A stretch of DNA of 46,772 bases from Oscillospiraceae bacterium (lineage in GTDB: Bacteria; Bacillota; Clostridia; Oscillospirales; Oscillospiraceae): positions 1-46,772 of the forward strand of contig SVMH01000012.1 in assembly GCA_015067525.1 (NCBI GenBank). Direction: 5' to 3'. Below, in pieces: positions 1 to 8,056 of this stretch; positions within the stretch are counted from its first letter, which is position 1, and each line of letters opens with the position of its first letter. The position numbers were made by a program, and so were the translations under genes. Under the pieces are notes generated by a model. It was not told the DNA's origin, did not search any database, and saw nothing but the letters and a program-made list of their open reading frames with translations.

Positions 1-93
1 TTCGAAAGTAGTGGGCATCATCACGCCCTGGCGCTGCTCGCAGAACACCCATACGTTCTTGAAGGCGCCGATATCAGCACTATTAAAAGCCAT
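1..93 (-). CDS. etfA: Electron transfer flavoprotein alpha subunit, N-terminal fragment (cut by window edge)
   Basis: Only the first 31 codons are inside the window, beginning MAFNSADIGAFKNVWVF and continuing with a CEQR stretch. The K-x-V-W-V-F-x-E-Q-R pattern is the usual start of EtfA proteins. An AGGAAG-type ribosome site lies just upstream, in the 18-base gap to etfB. EtfA binds FAD and pairs with EtfB to pass electrons to or from the acyl-CoA dehydrogenase encoded three genes upstream. The rest of the gene lies left of position 1, so FAD-binding motifs cannot be checked. The identification rests on the short N-terminus plus the etfB neighbour. Confidence 0.85.
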   Translation of the reverse strand, partial: MAFNSADIGAFKNVWVFCEQRQGVMMPTTFE

Positions 94-111
94 TTTTCTT
101 TCTCCTTCCTC

Positions 112-912
112 TTAGATGATGTGCTTGGCGGCCAGGATGCCTGCCAGCTTGTCGGTGGTCTCCTTGCCATCGCCGTCCAGCATCATGCCCACGCCCTTCT
201 GGGGAGGCGTGAAGGAGGTCAGAATGTTGGTGGGAGAACCTTCCAGACCGATGGTGCTCTTGTCGATCAGGGGATGATCCTTCAGAGTCTCATAGGTCAT
301 GACGGTCATAGGCTTATGATAGGCATCCAGAATGCCGCGGATATTCATATAGCGGGGATTGTTCAGCTCCTTGACGCAGGTGATCACGCAGGGAGTCTGC
401 ACCTTCAGCGTCATATAGCCGTCTTCCAGCATGCGCTTGACGGTCAGAACGTTGTTATCCTTCTGGATCTGCGCAGCGTAGGAAACCTGGGGCAGATGCA
501 GCTTCTCAGCGATCTGAGGGCCGACCTGAGCGGTATCGCCGTCGATGGCCTGACGTCCGGCCAGGATGATATCCTCGGCCTCCACACCGTAGGTGTCGAT
601 AGCGGCGGCCAGGATCTGGGAGGTGGCATAGGTGTCGGAGCCGCCGAACTCACGGGCGGTGACCAGCACGCCTTCGTCCACGCCCATGGCCATCAGCTCA
701 CGCAGCATGCCCTCGGCAGGAGGGGGACCCATGGTAAATGCGACGACCTTGCAGCCCAGCTCATCCTTCAGGGCCAGAGCGGCCTCAACAGCATTTCTGT
801 CATCGGGGTTGATGATGGTCTGCATGCTGGCACGGTTCAGGGTGCCATCGGGGTTCACGGCCACCTTGCCGGAGGTATCGGGAACCTGCTTCACTGTTAC
901 CAAAATCTTCAT
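112..912 (-). CDS. etfB: Electron transfer flavoprotein beta subunit
   Basis: This 266-residue protein has the usual EtfB length. It starts MKILVTVKQVPDT and carries the AGRQAIDGDTAQVGPQ nucleotide-binding stretch near residue 118. Its EtfB signature runs from VKRMLEDG to the TCVKELNNPRY segment near residues 160-195. With EtfA it forms the FAD/AMP- or FAD/FAD-containing heterodimer that is the redox partner of acyl-CoA dehydrogenases. In anaerobic Clostridia such pairs often bifurcate electrons from NADH to an enoyl-CoA and to ferredoxin. Whether this one bifurcates cannot be told from sequence alone. It sits 18 bases before etfA and 14 bases after the acyl-CoA dehydrogenase stop, with an AGGAGG site 9 bases from ATG. 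This is one transcription unit. Confidence 0.95.
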   Translation of the reverse strand: MKILVTVKQVPDTSGKVAVNPDGTLNRASMQTIINPDDRNAVEAALALKDELGCKVVAFTMGPPPAEGMLRELMAMGVDEGVLVTAREFGGSDTYATSQILAAAIDTYGVEAEDIILAGRQAIDGDTAQVGPQIAEKLHLPQVSYAAQIQKDNNVLTVKRMLEDGYMTLKVQTPCVITCVKELNNPRYMNIRGILDAYHKPMTVMTYETLKDHPLIDKSTIGLEGSPTNILTSFTPPQKGVGMMLDGDGKETTDKLAGILAAKHII

Positions 913-926
913 TTTCCTTTTCCTCC

Positions 927-2066
927 TTACAGACCCATATTGGCAGAGATGACGATGCGCTGGACTTCGGAAGTACCCTCATAGATCTCGGTGATCTTGG
1001 CATCGCGCATCATGCGCTCCATGGGATAGTCCTTCGTGTAACCGTAGCCGCCGAACATCTGCAGGGCCTTGGTCGTAGTCTTCATGGCATGTTCGGAAGT
1101 GAACAGCTTGGCCATAGCGGCCTCCTTGGTGTAGCGCTTGCCTTCGCTCTTCAGCACAGCGGCCTGATAGGTCAGCAGGCGGCCTGCCTCACAGCCCAGC
1201 TCCATGTCAGCCAGCGTGAACTGGGTATTCTGGAACTTGGAGATCGGCTTGCCGAACTGAACGCGGCCCTTCGTATAGTTGATCGCCTCGGCCAATGCGC
1301 CCTCGGCAATACCCAGAGCCTGTGCAGCGATGCCGATACGGCCGCCGTCCAGAGTCTGCATGGCGATGGAGAAGCCTTTGCCCTCTCTGCCCAGCATGTT
1401 TTCCTTGGGAACGATGCAATCCTGGAACACGATCTCAGCCGTGGGGGATCCGTGCAGACCCATCTTTTCCTCGTGCTTACCCACGGAGAAACCGGGGAAG
1501 CTGCTCTCCACGATGAAAGCAGAGATGCCCTTGGTACCCTTGGTCTTGTCGGTCATGGCAAACACCACAAACACATCGGCCACATAGCCGTTGGTGATGA
1601 AGACCTTGGAACCGTTCATCACATAGTGATCGCCTTCCAGACGTGCCTCGGTCTGACCCTTGGAGGCATCGGAGCCGGCGTTGGGCTCGGTCAGAGCAAA
1701 GGCGCCCACCTTATGTCCCGTGGTCAGCATGGGCAGGTACTTTGCCTTCTGCTCTTCGGTGCCGTGGGTCATGATGGGGTCGCAGCACAGGCCGTTGTGG
1801 GTCGCCACAATGTCGCCGGTGGAAGCGCACTGCTTGCTCAGCTCTTCAATGGCGATGGCACTGGCCAGCGGATCGGCACCGGCGCCGCCATACTCGCGGG
1901 GGACGCACATACCCATGACGCCCAGGTCGAACAGCTTTTCAATGTTTTCGCGCGGATACTGACAGGTACGGTCCGTCTCAGCGGCGATGGGCTTGACTTC
2001 ATTCTCGGTGAACTCCGCCATCATTTTGCGCACCAGCAGGTGCTCTCTGCTCAGATTAAAATCCAT
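927..2066 (-). CDS. Acyl-CoA dehydrogenase (butyryl-/acryloyl-CoA reductase type)
   Basis: This 379-residue flavoprotein begins MDFNLSREHLLVRK, the typical start of clostridial short-chain acyl-CoA dehydrogenases. It has the FAD/substrate signature FALTEPNAGSDAS near residues 122-134 and, close to the C-terminus, QMFGGYGYTKDYPMERMMRD followed by ITEIYEGTSE, which holds the catalytic glutamate. Two ATGs lie side by side. The inner one (2064-2066) is 7 bases from GGAG and is preferred; the outer one ends at 2069. Next to etfBA, a CoA-transferase and an enoyl-CoA hydratase, it most likely works in the reducing direction on an enoyl-CoA (acryloyl- or crotonyl-CoA). The exact chain length is not readable. 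An 86-90 base gap without recognisable signals separates it from the CoA-transferase stop. Confidence 0.93.
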   Translation of the reverse strand: MDFNLSREHLLVRKMMAEFTENEVKPIAAETDRTCQYPRENIEKLFDLGVMGMCVPREYGGAGADPLASAIAIEELSKQCASTGDIVATHNGLCCDPIMTHGTEEQKAKYLPMLTTGHKVGAFALTEPNAGSDASKGQTEARLEGDHYVMNGSKVFITNGYVADVFVVFAMTDKTKGTKGISAFIVESSFPGFSVGKHEEKMGLHGSPTAEIVFQDCIVPKENMLGREGKGFSIAMQTLDGGRIGIAAQALGIAEGALAEAINYTKGRVQFGKPISKFQNTQFTLADMELGCEAGRLLTYQAAVLKSEGKRYTKEAAMAKLFTSEHAMKTTTKALQMFGGYGYTKDYPMERMMRDAKITEIYEGTSEVQRIVISANMGL

Positions 2067-2156
2067 CATATTTCTCCTTTTCCTTTGGTGAAATGATTAC
2101 TTGACGCCGGCAATATTGGGGGCCAGCTTTTTTGTTCTGAATACCGCGTCTTTTCC

Positions 2157-3719
2157 TTATTCGTCAGCCAGACCCATCTTCTCTTCGCGGAAGATGCGCG
2201 CATCCATCAGCTTCAGGTCTTCGGCGATCACGGGGGTGAACTCCATCTGGTCCAGAATGTCCTTCTGCAGGTCCACGCCGGGGGCGATCTCAATGAGGGT
2301 CACACCCTCGGGGCGCAGCTGGAACACGGCGCGCTCGGTGATATACAGCACCGGCTGGCCCACCTTGTTGGCGTAGGTGCCGGAGAAGGTGATGTGCTCC
2401 ACTTCACGGACGAACTTCTTCTTCTCGCCCTCCTGCAGGATCTTCAGCTGGCCGTCAGCCACCTCCACCTTCAGACCCTTGGCGGTGAAGGTGCCGCAGT
2501 AGCAGACCTTCTTGGCGTTCTGGGTAATATCCACAAAGCCGCCGGCGCCGGCCAGACGGGTGCCAAACTTGGAGACGTTCAGGTCACCGTTGGGTGCCGT
2601 CTCGGCCAGACCCAGGAATGCGATATCCAGACCGCCGCCCTGATAGAAGTCGAACTGCACGTTGTGCTCCAGAATGGCCTCGGCATTGGCCGAAGCACCG
2701 AACTGCGGACCGGACAGCGGTACACCGCCGATGGGGCCGGCCTCAACAGTCAGCGTCATCTTATCGGAGATGCCCTCTTCCGCGCAAACATTGGCGATCT
2801 GCTCGGGCATGCCGGTGCCCAGATTGACGATCGCGTTATCGGGCAGCTCCATCGCAGCGCGGCGGGCGACCACCTTGCGCTGGTTCAGGGGGATCGCGGG
2901 GATCGCGTCCAGAGGAATGGTGAACTCGCCGCAGGCAGAGCCGTCATACTCCATGCTGATGCACTGGGTGCTGTCCTCCGGCTCGCCGATCACAACGGCA
3001 TCCACGTAGATACCAGGGATCTTGACCAGCTTGGGATCCAGCGCGCCGGCTGCCACCATGCGTTCCACCTGCACGATGACCTTACCGCCGGAGTTCTTGC
3101 AGGCCTGCGCCATGGCGGTCACATCCAGGGGGCCCACCTCACGGTGGACGGTGCAGTTGCCGCGCTCATCGCAGTAGGATGCACGCAGGAACACCACATT
3201 AATGGGGAAGGTTTTATACAGCAGGCGCTCCTGACCTTCGATCTCGATCAGCTTGACCAGATCTTCCTTGGTCACGTCGTTCAGCTTGCCGCCGCCGTTG
3301 CGGGGATCGGCAAAGGTATACAGGCCCACATGGGTGATGGTGCCCAGATTATGCGCCGCGATATCGCGGTACATATGGGTGATAACGCCCTGAGGCAGGT
3401 TATATGCCTCGATCTTGTTCTCCAGAGCCAGCTTGCCAAGGCCCGGTGCGCGGTCCCAGTGACCGCCCACCACGCGCTTGACCATGCCTTCATGGGCAAA
3501 GTGGTCGCCGCCGGAGCCGGGCATCTGGCGATAGCCCTGACCGGCTGCATAGAACAGCGTCAGATCACGGGGAGCACCGGTCTCCACAAAGCGCTTTTCC
3601 AGCGCCTTGGACAAGGTTTCGGGGCAGGCGCAGCTAACAAAACCGCCGGTAGAGATGGTGTCTCCATCTTTCACCATCATGACAGCCTCTGCTGCAGAAA
3701 GTACGCGAACTTTTCTCAT
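2157..3719 (-). CDS. Family I CoA-transferase (propionate/acetate/3-oxoacid CoA-transferase type)
   Basis: This 520-residue single-chain protein has alpha-like and beta-like halves in one polypeptide, as in propionate CoA-transferase and E. coli YdiF. The first half has the glycine-rich ISTGGFVSCACPETL segment near residue 22. The second half has NLGTGMPEQIANV followed by the catalytic glutamate at about residue 326 in the LTVEAGPIGGVP motif. It would move CoA from acetyl- or propionyl-CoA onto a hydroxyacid made by the upstream dehydrogenases, and release the final fatty acid. It sits 12 bases after the crotonase gene, with a GAGGGA ribosome site. No AMP-forming CoA ligase is nearby, so this enzyme is the likely activation step. 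Substrate preference is inferred from context. Confidence 0.92.
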   Translation of the reverse strand: MRKVRVLSAAEAVMMVKDGDTISTGGFVSCACPETLSKALEKRFVETGAPRDLTLFYAAGQGYRQMPGSGGDHFAHEGMVKRVVGGHWDRAPGLGKLALENKIEAYNLPQGVITHMYRDIAAHNLGTITHVGLYTFADPRNGGGKLNDVTKEDLVKLIEIEGQERLLYKTFPINVVFLRASYCDERGNCTVHREVGPLDVTAMAQACKNSGGKVIVQVERMVAAGALDPKLVKIPGIYVDAVVIGEPEDSTQCISMEYDGSACGEFTIPLDAIPAIPLNQRKVVARRAAMELPDNAIVNLGTGMPEQIANVCAEEGISDKMTLTVEAGPIGGVPLSGPQFGASANAEAILEHNVQFDFYQGGGLDIAFLGLAETAPNGDLNVSKFGTRLAGAGGFVDITQNAKKVCYCGTFTAKGLKVEVADGQLKILQEGEKKKFVREVEHITFSGTYANKVGQPVLYITERAVFQLRPEGVTLIEIAPGVDLQKDILDQMEFTPVIAEDLKLMDARIFREEKMGLADE

Positions 3720-3731
3720 GCTTTTTCCCTC

Positions 3732-4508
3732 TTACTTGTTTTCAAACACGGCAGGACGCTTCTCCAGGAAGGCGCCCATGCCCTCTTTCTGATCCTGAGT
3801 GGCAAAGCACATGGCGAACAGCTCGTTCTCCAGGGCGATGCCGTCATCAATATCCATCTGCATGCCGCGGTCGATGCAGGCCTTGGCATACTTCACGGCG
3901 ATGGGTGCATTTTTGGTAAAGGATTTTGCCATTTCGATGGCGCCGGGCAGCAGCTCCTCGGGAGCGTACACGGCGTTGACCAGACCGATCTTCTCGGCTT
4001 CGTCAGCCTTGATCATCTTGCCGGAGTAGATCAGTTCCTTGGCCTTGCCGATGCCCACGCGGCGGGGCAGACGCTGGGTGCCGGAGAAACCGGGGGTGAT
4101 ACCCAGGCCCACTTCGGGCTGGCCGAACTTGGCCTTCTCGGAGGCCAGAATGATGTCGCAGGAGAGGGCCAGCTCACAGCCGCCGCCCAGAGCGAAACCG
4201 TTGACGGCAGCGATGGTGGGGATCTCCAGCTTTTCGATGCGGCGCATCAGAGCGCTGCCGCGCTGACCCCAGCGGCGGCCGCCGTCCAGCGTCAGAGGCT
4301 TCTGCTCACCGATGTCGGCGCCGGCCACGAAGGAGCGGCCTGCACCGGTAATGATCAGCGCACGCAGCTCCAGATCGCGCTCCACCTCACCGATGAGCTG
4401 CTCCAACTCGGAGATGACCGTGGAGTTGAGGGCGTTGAGAGCCTCGGGGCGGTCGATGGTCAGCACGCCGATGGCGTCTTCCTTGGTATACTTGATGGTC
4501 TGATACAT
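3732..4508 (-). CDS. Enoyl-CoA hydratase/crotonase family protein
   Basis: This 258-residue protein matches the family length. It shows the oxyanion-hole segment FVAGADIGE near residue 60 and NGFALGGGCELALSCDI with Glu112. Glu132 follows in GQPEVGLGITPGFSGTQRL. The 20-residue spacing equals that of the two catalytic glutamates of rat crotonase (144 and 164), so it should be an active hydratase. It would interconvert a 3-hydroxyacyl-CoA and a 2-enoyl-CoA between the CoA-transferase and acyl-CoA dehydrogenase steps. Having a crotonase rather than a radical or flavin/iron-sulfur 4-hydroxybutyryl-CoA dehydratase argues that the CoA ester is 3-hydroxylated. GGAGGAG lies 7 bases upstream of ATG. 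Confidence 0.93.
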   Translation of the reverse strand: MYQTIKYTKEDAIGVLTIDRPEALNALNSTVISELEQLIGEVERDLELRALIITGAGRSFVAGADIGEQKPLTLDGGRRWGQRGSALMRRIEKLEIPTIAAVNGFALGGGCELALSCDIILASEKAKFGQPEVGLGITPGFSGTQRLPRRVGIGKAKELIYSGKMIKADEAEKIGLVNAVYAPEELLPGAIEMAKSFTKNAPIAVKYAKACIDRGMQMDIDDGIALENELFAMCFATQDQKEGMGAFLEKRPAVFENK

Positions 4509-4540
4509 AGCTGCTCCTCCTTATGAGCCGGGCGTTCCCG

Positions 4541-5596
4541 TCAATCCATGACCAGCATGGCCTTGCCCGGTGTTCCGCCCATAGCATTCAATTCTTCAAA
4601 TCCCTTCTGCACCTGGGCAAAAGGTATCTTTCTGGTAATAAACTTCTTTACATTGATCTTCCCTGCCGCCACCGCATCCAGCACCTGCACAAATTCCTCG
4701 GGGAAATGTCCCTTGGTGCCCTTCCAGACCACTTCTTTCAAAATGAGGTCGTTGTAGCGGATGGCCATCTCTTCTCCCCTGTGCAAGGCAACAGAGGTGA
4801 AGCATTTTCTTGCCCGCACATCCTCTCGGAAGGCGTGGGCAATGGCGCCGTTCACCGCCGCGGCCACGCCGCAGCAGTCGAACACCACATCAAAACCGCC
4901 GCCCGACAGCGCCTGATACTGAACAAACAGATCCTCTGCCGCCGCATCCAGCACATGGTCGGCGCAGCGGAAGTCGCGGATCACATCCCGCTTCTCCGGC
5001 ACGATCTCGGTGATGACCACCAGCTCCGCGCCCTTGCTGCGGCACCACTCCGCCGTGGAGCAGCCGATGATGCCGCCGCCCAGCACCAGTACCTTGTCGC
5101 CGGGGCGGACGTCGGTGCGGTTGACGGCGTGCAGCGTCACCGCCAGCGGCTCCAGCAGCGCGCCTTCTTCGTTGGACACGTTTTCCGGCAGACGGAAAAA
5201 GCTGCCGGGGAACCAGGTGGTGTAACGGCTGTAGGCGCCCGGGTGGCTCAGATCGCCGCCCTTCCACGTGTATACCTTGCGGTTGGTGCAGCCGTCATAG
5301 TCGCCGCGCAGGCAGGCGTCACAGTGTCCGCAGAATTCGCCGCGGATGTTCTGGGTGTAACCGGCCACCCGGTCGCCGATCCGGAGATCACTGTTCCCCG
5401 GATCGACGACGGTGCCGGCAAATTCATGTCCTAAAACCTGTCCTACATGGTTTTCGCCTTCCAGCCACCAGTCCATGTCCGTTCCGCAGATGCCCACGTG
5501 GGTCACCTTCACCAGCGGCGTGCCGCTGACACGGAACTCCTCGTCCACCAGACGGAACTGCCGTTTACCGGCCAGAACAGCGCAGGTGTTTTTCAT
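4541..5596 (-). CDS. Zinc-dependent medium-chain alcohol/polyol dehydrogenase
   Basis: This 351-residue MDR protein has catalytic-zinc ligands Cys37 (ICGTD) and His57-Glu58 (GHEFAG). A complete structural-zinc set follows at Cys89, Cys92, Cys95 and Cys103. A Rossmann motif (VLGGGIIG) lies near residue 173. The layout is that of threonine/sorbitol dehydrogenases that oxidise a secondary hydroxyl with NAD(P). The substrate cannot be named. Being inside the run it may oxidise a polyol-derived intermediate. It lies 12 bases after the upstream 4-hydroxybutyrate-dehydrogenase-like gene and 32 bases before the crotonase gene. It is only distantly similar to the second zinc enzyme at 13356-14408, so the two probably act on different intermediates. 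Confidence 0.9.
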   Translation of the reverse strand: MKNTCAVLAGKRQFRLVDEEFRVSGTPLVKVTHVGICGTDMDWWLEGENHVGQVLGHEFAGTVVDPGNSDLRIGDRVAGYTQNIRGEFCGHCDACLRGDYDGCTNRKVYTWKGGDLSHPGAYSRYTTWFPGSFFRLPENVSNEEGALLEPLAVTLHAVNRTDVRPGDKVLVLGGGIIGCSTAEWCRSKGAELVVITEIVPEKRDVIRDFRCADHVLDAAAEDLFVQYQALSGGGFDVVFDCCGVAAAVNGAIAHAFREDVRARKCFTSVALHRGEEMAIRYNDLILKEVVWKGTKGHFPEEFVQVLDAVAAGKINVKKFITRKIPFAQVQKGFEELNAMGGTPGKAMLVMD

Positions 5597-5608
5597 GTCC
5601 CTCTCTCC

Positions 5609-6796
5609 TCAAAAGCACTCGCGGTAGACCCGCTCCATCAGCTCAAGATCCATGGGCACATAGGCGTTGCTCAAAAGACGCTGCTGGTTGGTCTCCACGC
5701 TCTTGGGAAAGTCCACCATGTCCTGTTGGGTAAAGCCCACCTCGCGCAGCGGGCGCAGGGGCAGGATCTTGGCCAGCAGGGCGTTGAGCTCGTCGATGGC
5801 GTCCTCCACCTTGCAGCCGGTGATGCGGGCGATCATTTCCTTGAACTTCAGCAGCTCGCCATTGGGATCGTACTCATCATAGATGCGCAGGATGGAGCCG
5901 AACAGCATGCAGTTGCTCTCGCCGTGCGGCACATGGTAGGCTCCGCTGAGAGGATAGCTCATGGCGTGCACGGCGCCGCAGCCCGCCTTCAGGAAGGCGA
6001 TGCCTGCATAGAAGGAAGCCGTGACAAACTCGTCGAGATAGGCAAAGCGGGCGTCGGGGCCATTCTCCGCAATACGGAGGAAGCCCTCCACGATCATCTC
6101 CACCGCCTTCACGGAGAAGAGCTCGGAGGTCATGGTCTTGCGGGTAGGAGACAGGAACGACTCGGTGGCGTGGATCAGGGCATCGATGGCGCTGCAGGCA
6201 AAGGGTTTGTAGGGCAGCGTCTTCAAAATGTCCGGGATCAGGCAGACCTTGTCGGGGATCAGCTCATCGGAGGCAAGACCCAGCTTGGTCTCACCGCCGG
6301 TCAGCACGCCGTCCATTTCCGCCTTCACGCTGGCCACAGAGATGTTGGTGCATTCGCTGCCGGAGCCGCAGGTGGCGGGCACCGCGATCACGGCCTTTTC
6401 GCGAATCACAGGGAAGCGCTTGTAAAACAGGTTGTGCGCCGTGTCGGGACGTCGGCAGCCCAGCAGCTTGCAAAGATCCAGCGTAGCTCCGCCGCCCACA
6501 GCAATGACGCGGTCATAGCTGTCATAGGGAATGGCGTCGTACATGTTCCCGATCATTTCCTCGCTGGGTTCGCCGGAACCGAACTGTTCCCGAAATACGA
6601 AGCGGCACTTCAGGCCCAGTTCCTCCATGCAGGGGCGGTAGATGTACTTGTTGGTCACCACCACATCGCGCTCGTTCAGCCCGAACTCCTCCGCCATCTG
6701 GGCAAAGGTTTCAAACTTATACACGGTGGGCGCGAAAATGATCTCGCGCTTGTCCGCCGCCGAAGCGGCAGGTGCGGTGTTTGTCTTCTTGGTCAT
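5609..6796 (-). CDS. Iron-containing alcohol dehydrogenase, 4-hydroxybutyrate dehydrogenase family (copy A)
   Basis: This 395-residue type III alcohol dehydrogenase reduces a short semialdehyde to a hydroxyacid, or the reverse. The family call rests on patterns also found in the C. kluyveri enzyme: APTVYKFET near residue 22, FGSGEPSEEM near 72, and YHVPHGESN near 287. Metal ligands are expected at Asp205, His209, His277 and His291, and all are present. GGGATLDLCK near residue 101 is the nucleotide-binding turn. It lies 52 bases after its close paralogue and appears to be a tandem duplicate. In this operon, malonic semialdehyde to 3-hydroxypropionate is as plausible as succinic semialdehyde to 4-hydroxybutyrate. 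The N-terminus has a short Ala/Thr-rich extension compared with copy B. Confidence 0.88.
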   Translation of the reverse strand: MTKKTNTAPAASAADKREIIFAPTVYKFETFAQMAEEFGLNERDVVVTNKYIYRPCMEELGLKCRFVFREQFGSGEPSEEMIGNMYDAIPYDSYDRVIAVGGGATLDLCKLLGCRRPDTAHNLFYKRFPVIREKAVIAVPATCGSGSECTNISVASVKAEMDGVLTGGETKLGLASDELIPDKVCLIPDILKTLPYKPFACSAIDALIHATESFLSPTRKTMTSELFSVKAVEMIVEGFLRIAENGPDARFAYLDEFVTASFYAGIAFLKAGCGAVHAMSYPLSGAYHVPHGESNCMLFGSILRIYDEYDPNGELLKFKEMIARITGCKVEDAIDELNALLAKILPLRPLREVGFTQQDMVDFPKSVETNQQRLLSNAYVPMDLELMERVYRECF

Positions 6797-6848
6797 CTAT
6801 GCTCTCCTTTACGGGTTTCTCCGGCACGGTGCGGTTATTTTCGGGTGC

Positions 6849-8036
6849 TTAGAAGCACTCGCGATACACGCGCTCCATCAGATCCAGATCCATGGGCACG
6901 TAGGAGTTGGTCAGCAGACGCTGCTGGTTGGCTTCCACGCTCTTGGGGAAGTCCACGATATCCTGCTCGGTGAAGCCGGCGTCACGCAGAGGACGCAGGG
7001 GCAGGATCTTGGCCAGCAGGGCGTTGAGCTCGTCGATGGCATCCTCTGCCTTGCAGCCGGTGATGCGGGCGATCATCTCCTTGAACTTCAGCAGCTCGCC
7101 ATTGGGATCGTACTCATCATAGATGCGCAGGATGGAGCCGAACAGCATATAGTTGCTCTCGCCGTGAGGCACATGATAGGTGCCGCCCAGAGGGAAGCTC
7201 ATGGCGTGCACGGTGGCGCAGCCGGCCTTCAGGAAGGCAATGCCGGCATAGAAGGAAGCGGTGACGAACTCGTCAAGATACTCGAAGCGGGCGTCGGGGC
7301 CGTTCTCAGCGATGCGGCGGAAGCCCTCCATGATCATCTCCATGGCCTTCACGGAGAACAGCTCGGAGGTCATGGTCTTGCGGGCGGGAGACAGGAAGGA
7401 CTCGGTGGCGTGGATCAAAGCGTCGATGGCGCTGCAGGCAAAGGGCTTGTAGGGCAGGGTCTTGAGCAGGTCGGGGATCAGGCAGACCTTGTTGGGGATG
7501 ATGTCGTCGGACACCAGGCCCAGCTTGGTCTCGCCGCCGGTCAGTTCGCCGTTGATCTCGGTCTTGACGATGGCCACGGAGATGTTGGTGCACTCAGAGC
7601 CGGTACCGCAGGTGGTGGGCACGGCGATAACATCCTTCTCATGGATGACGGGGAAGCGCTTGTAGTACAGGTTCTGCACGGTATCGGGACGCCGGCAGCC
7701 CAGCAGCTTGCACAGGTCCAGGATGGCGCCGCCGCCCACAGCGATGACGCGGTCATAGCTGTCGTAGGGAATGGCATCGTACATGATCTGGATCATCTCG
7801 GCGCTGGGCTCACCGGCACCGAACTTCTCCTGGAACACGAACTGGCACTTCAGGCCCAGATCCTTCATGAAGGGAGTGTAGATAAACTCGTTGGTCAGCA
7901 CCACGTCGCGCTCATTCAGCTTGAACTCCTCGGCCATCTGGGCGAAGGTCTCAAACTTATAGACGGTGGGAGCAAAAACGATCTCGCGCTTGTCAGCCAT
8001 CAGAGCGGCGGAAAAAGCATCCATTTTCTTTGCCAT
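6849..8036 (-). CDS. Iron-containing alcohol dehydrogenase, 4-hydroxybutyrate dehydrogenase family (copy B)
   Basis: This 395-residue paralogue of the next gene is very similar along its whole length, with the same Asp/His metal ligands. It is slightly closer to the C. kluyveri 4-hydroxybutyrate dehydrogenase (TNEFIYTPF, FQEKFGAGEPS). The ATG at 8034-8036 is preferred over an in-frame TTG at 8045, because GGAG is 11 bases from the ATG but only about 2 from the TTG. With this start both copies have equal length. Differences from copy A near the active site include YPLSGAYHV changed to FPLGGTYHV, and ATCGSGSE changed to TTCGTGSE. It follows the E3 gene by 20 bases. Two copies suggest two semialdehyde substrates or a dosage need; neither is proven. 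Confidence 0.88.
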   Translation of the reverse strand: MAKKMDAFSAALMADKREIVFAPTVYKFETFAQMAEEFKLNERDVVLTNEFIYTPFMKDLGLKCQFVFQEKFGAGEPSAEMIQIMYDAIPYDSYDRVIAVGGGAILDLCKLLGCRRPDTVQNLYYKRFPVIHEKDVIAVPTTCGTGSECTNISVAIVKTEINGELTGGETKLGLVSDDIIPNKVCLIPDLLKTLPYKPFACSAIDALIHATESFLSPARKTMTSELFSVKAMEMIMEGFRRIAENGPDARFEYLDEFVTASFYAGIAFLKAGCATVHAMSFPLGGTYHVPHGESNYMLFGSILRIYDEYDPNGELLKFKEMIARITGCKAEDAIDELNALLAKILPLRPLRDAGFTEQDIVDFPKSVEANQQRLLTNSYVPMDLDLMERVYRECF

Positions 8037-8056
8037 AATAATCAAATCTCCTTTTC

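Noticed and set aside
2394-4526. A 710-codon open frame on the plus strand
   Set aside because: It lies opposite the CoA-transferase and crotonase genes, both with catalytic residues intact; no motif in the plus-strand translation.
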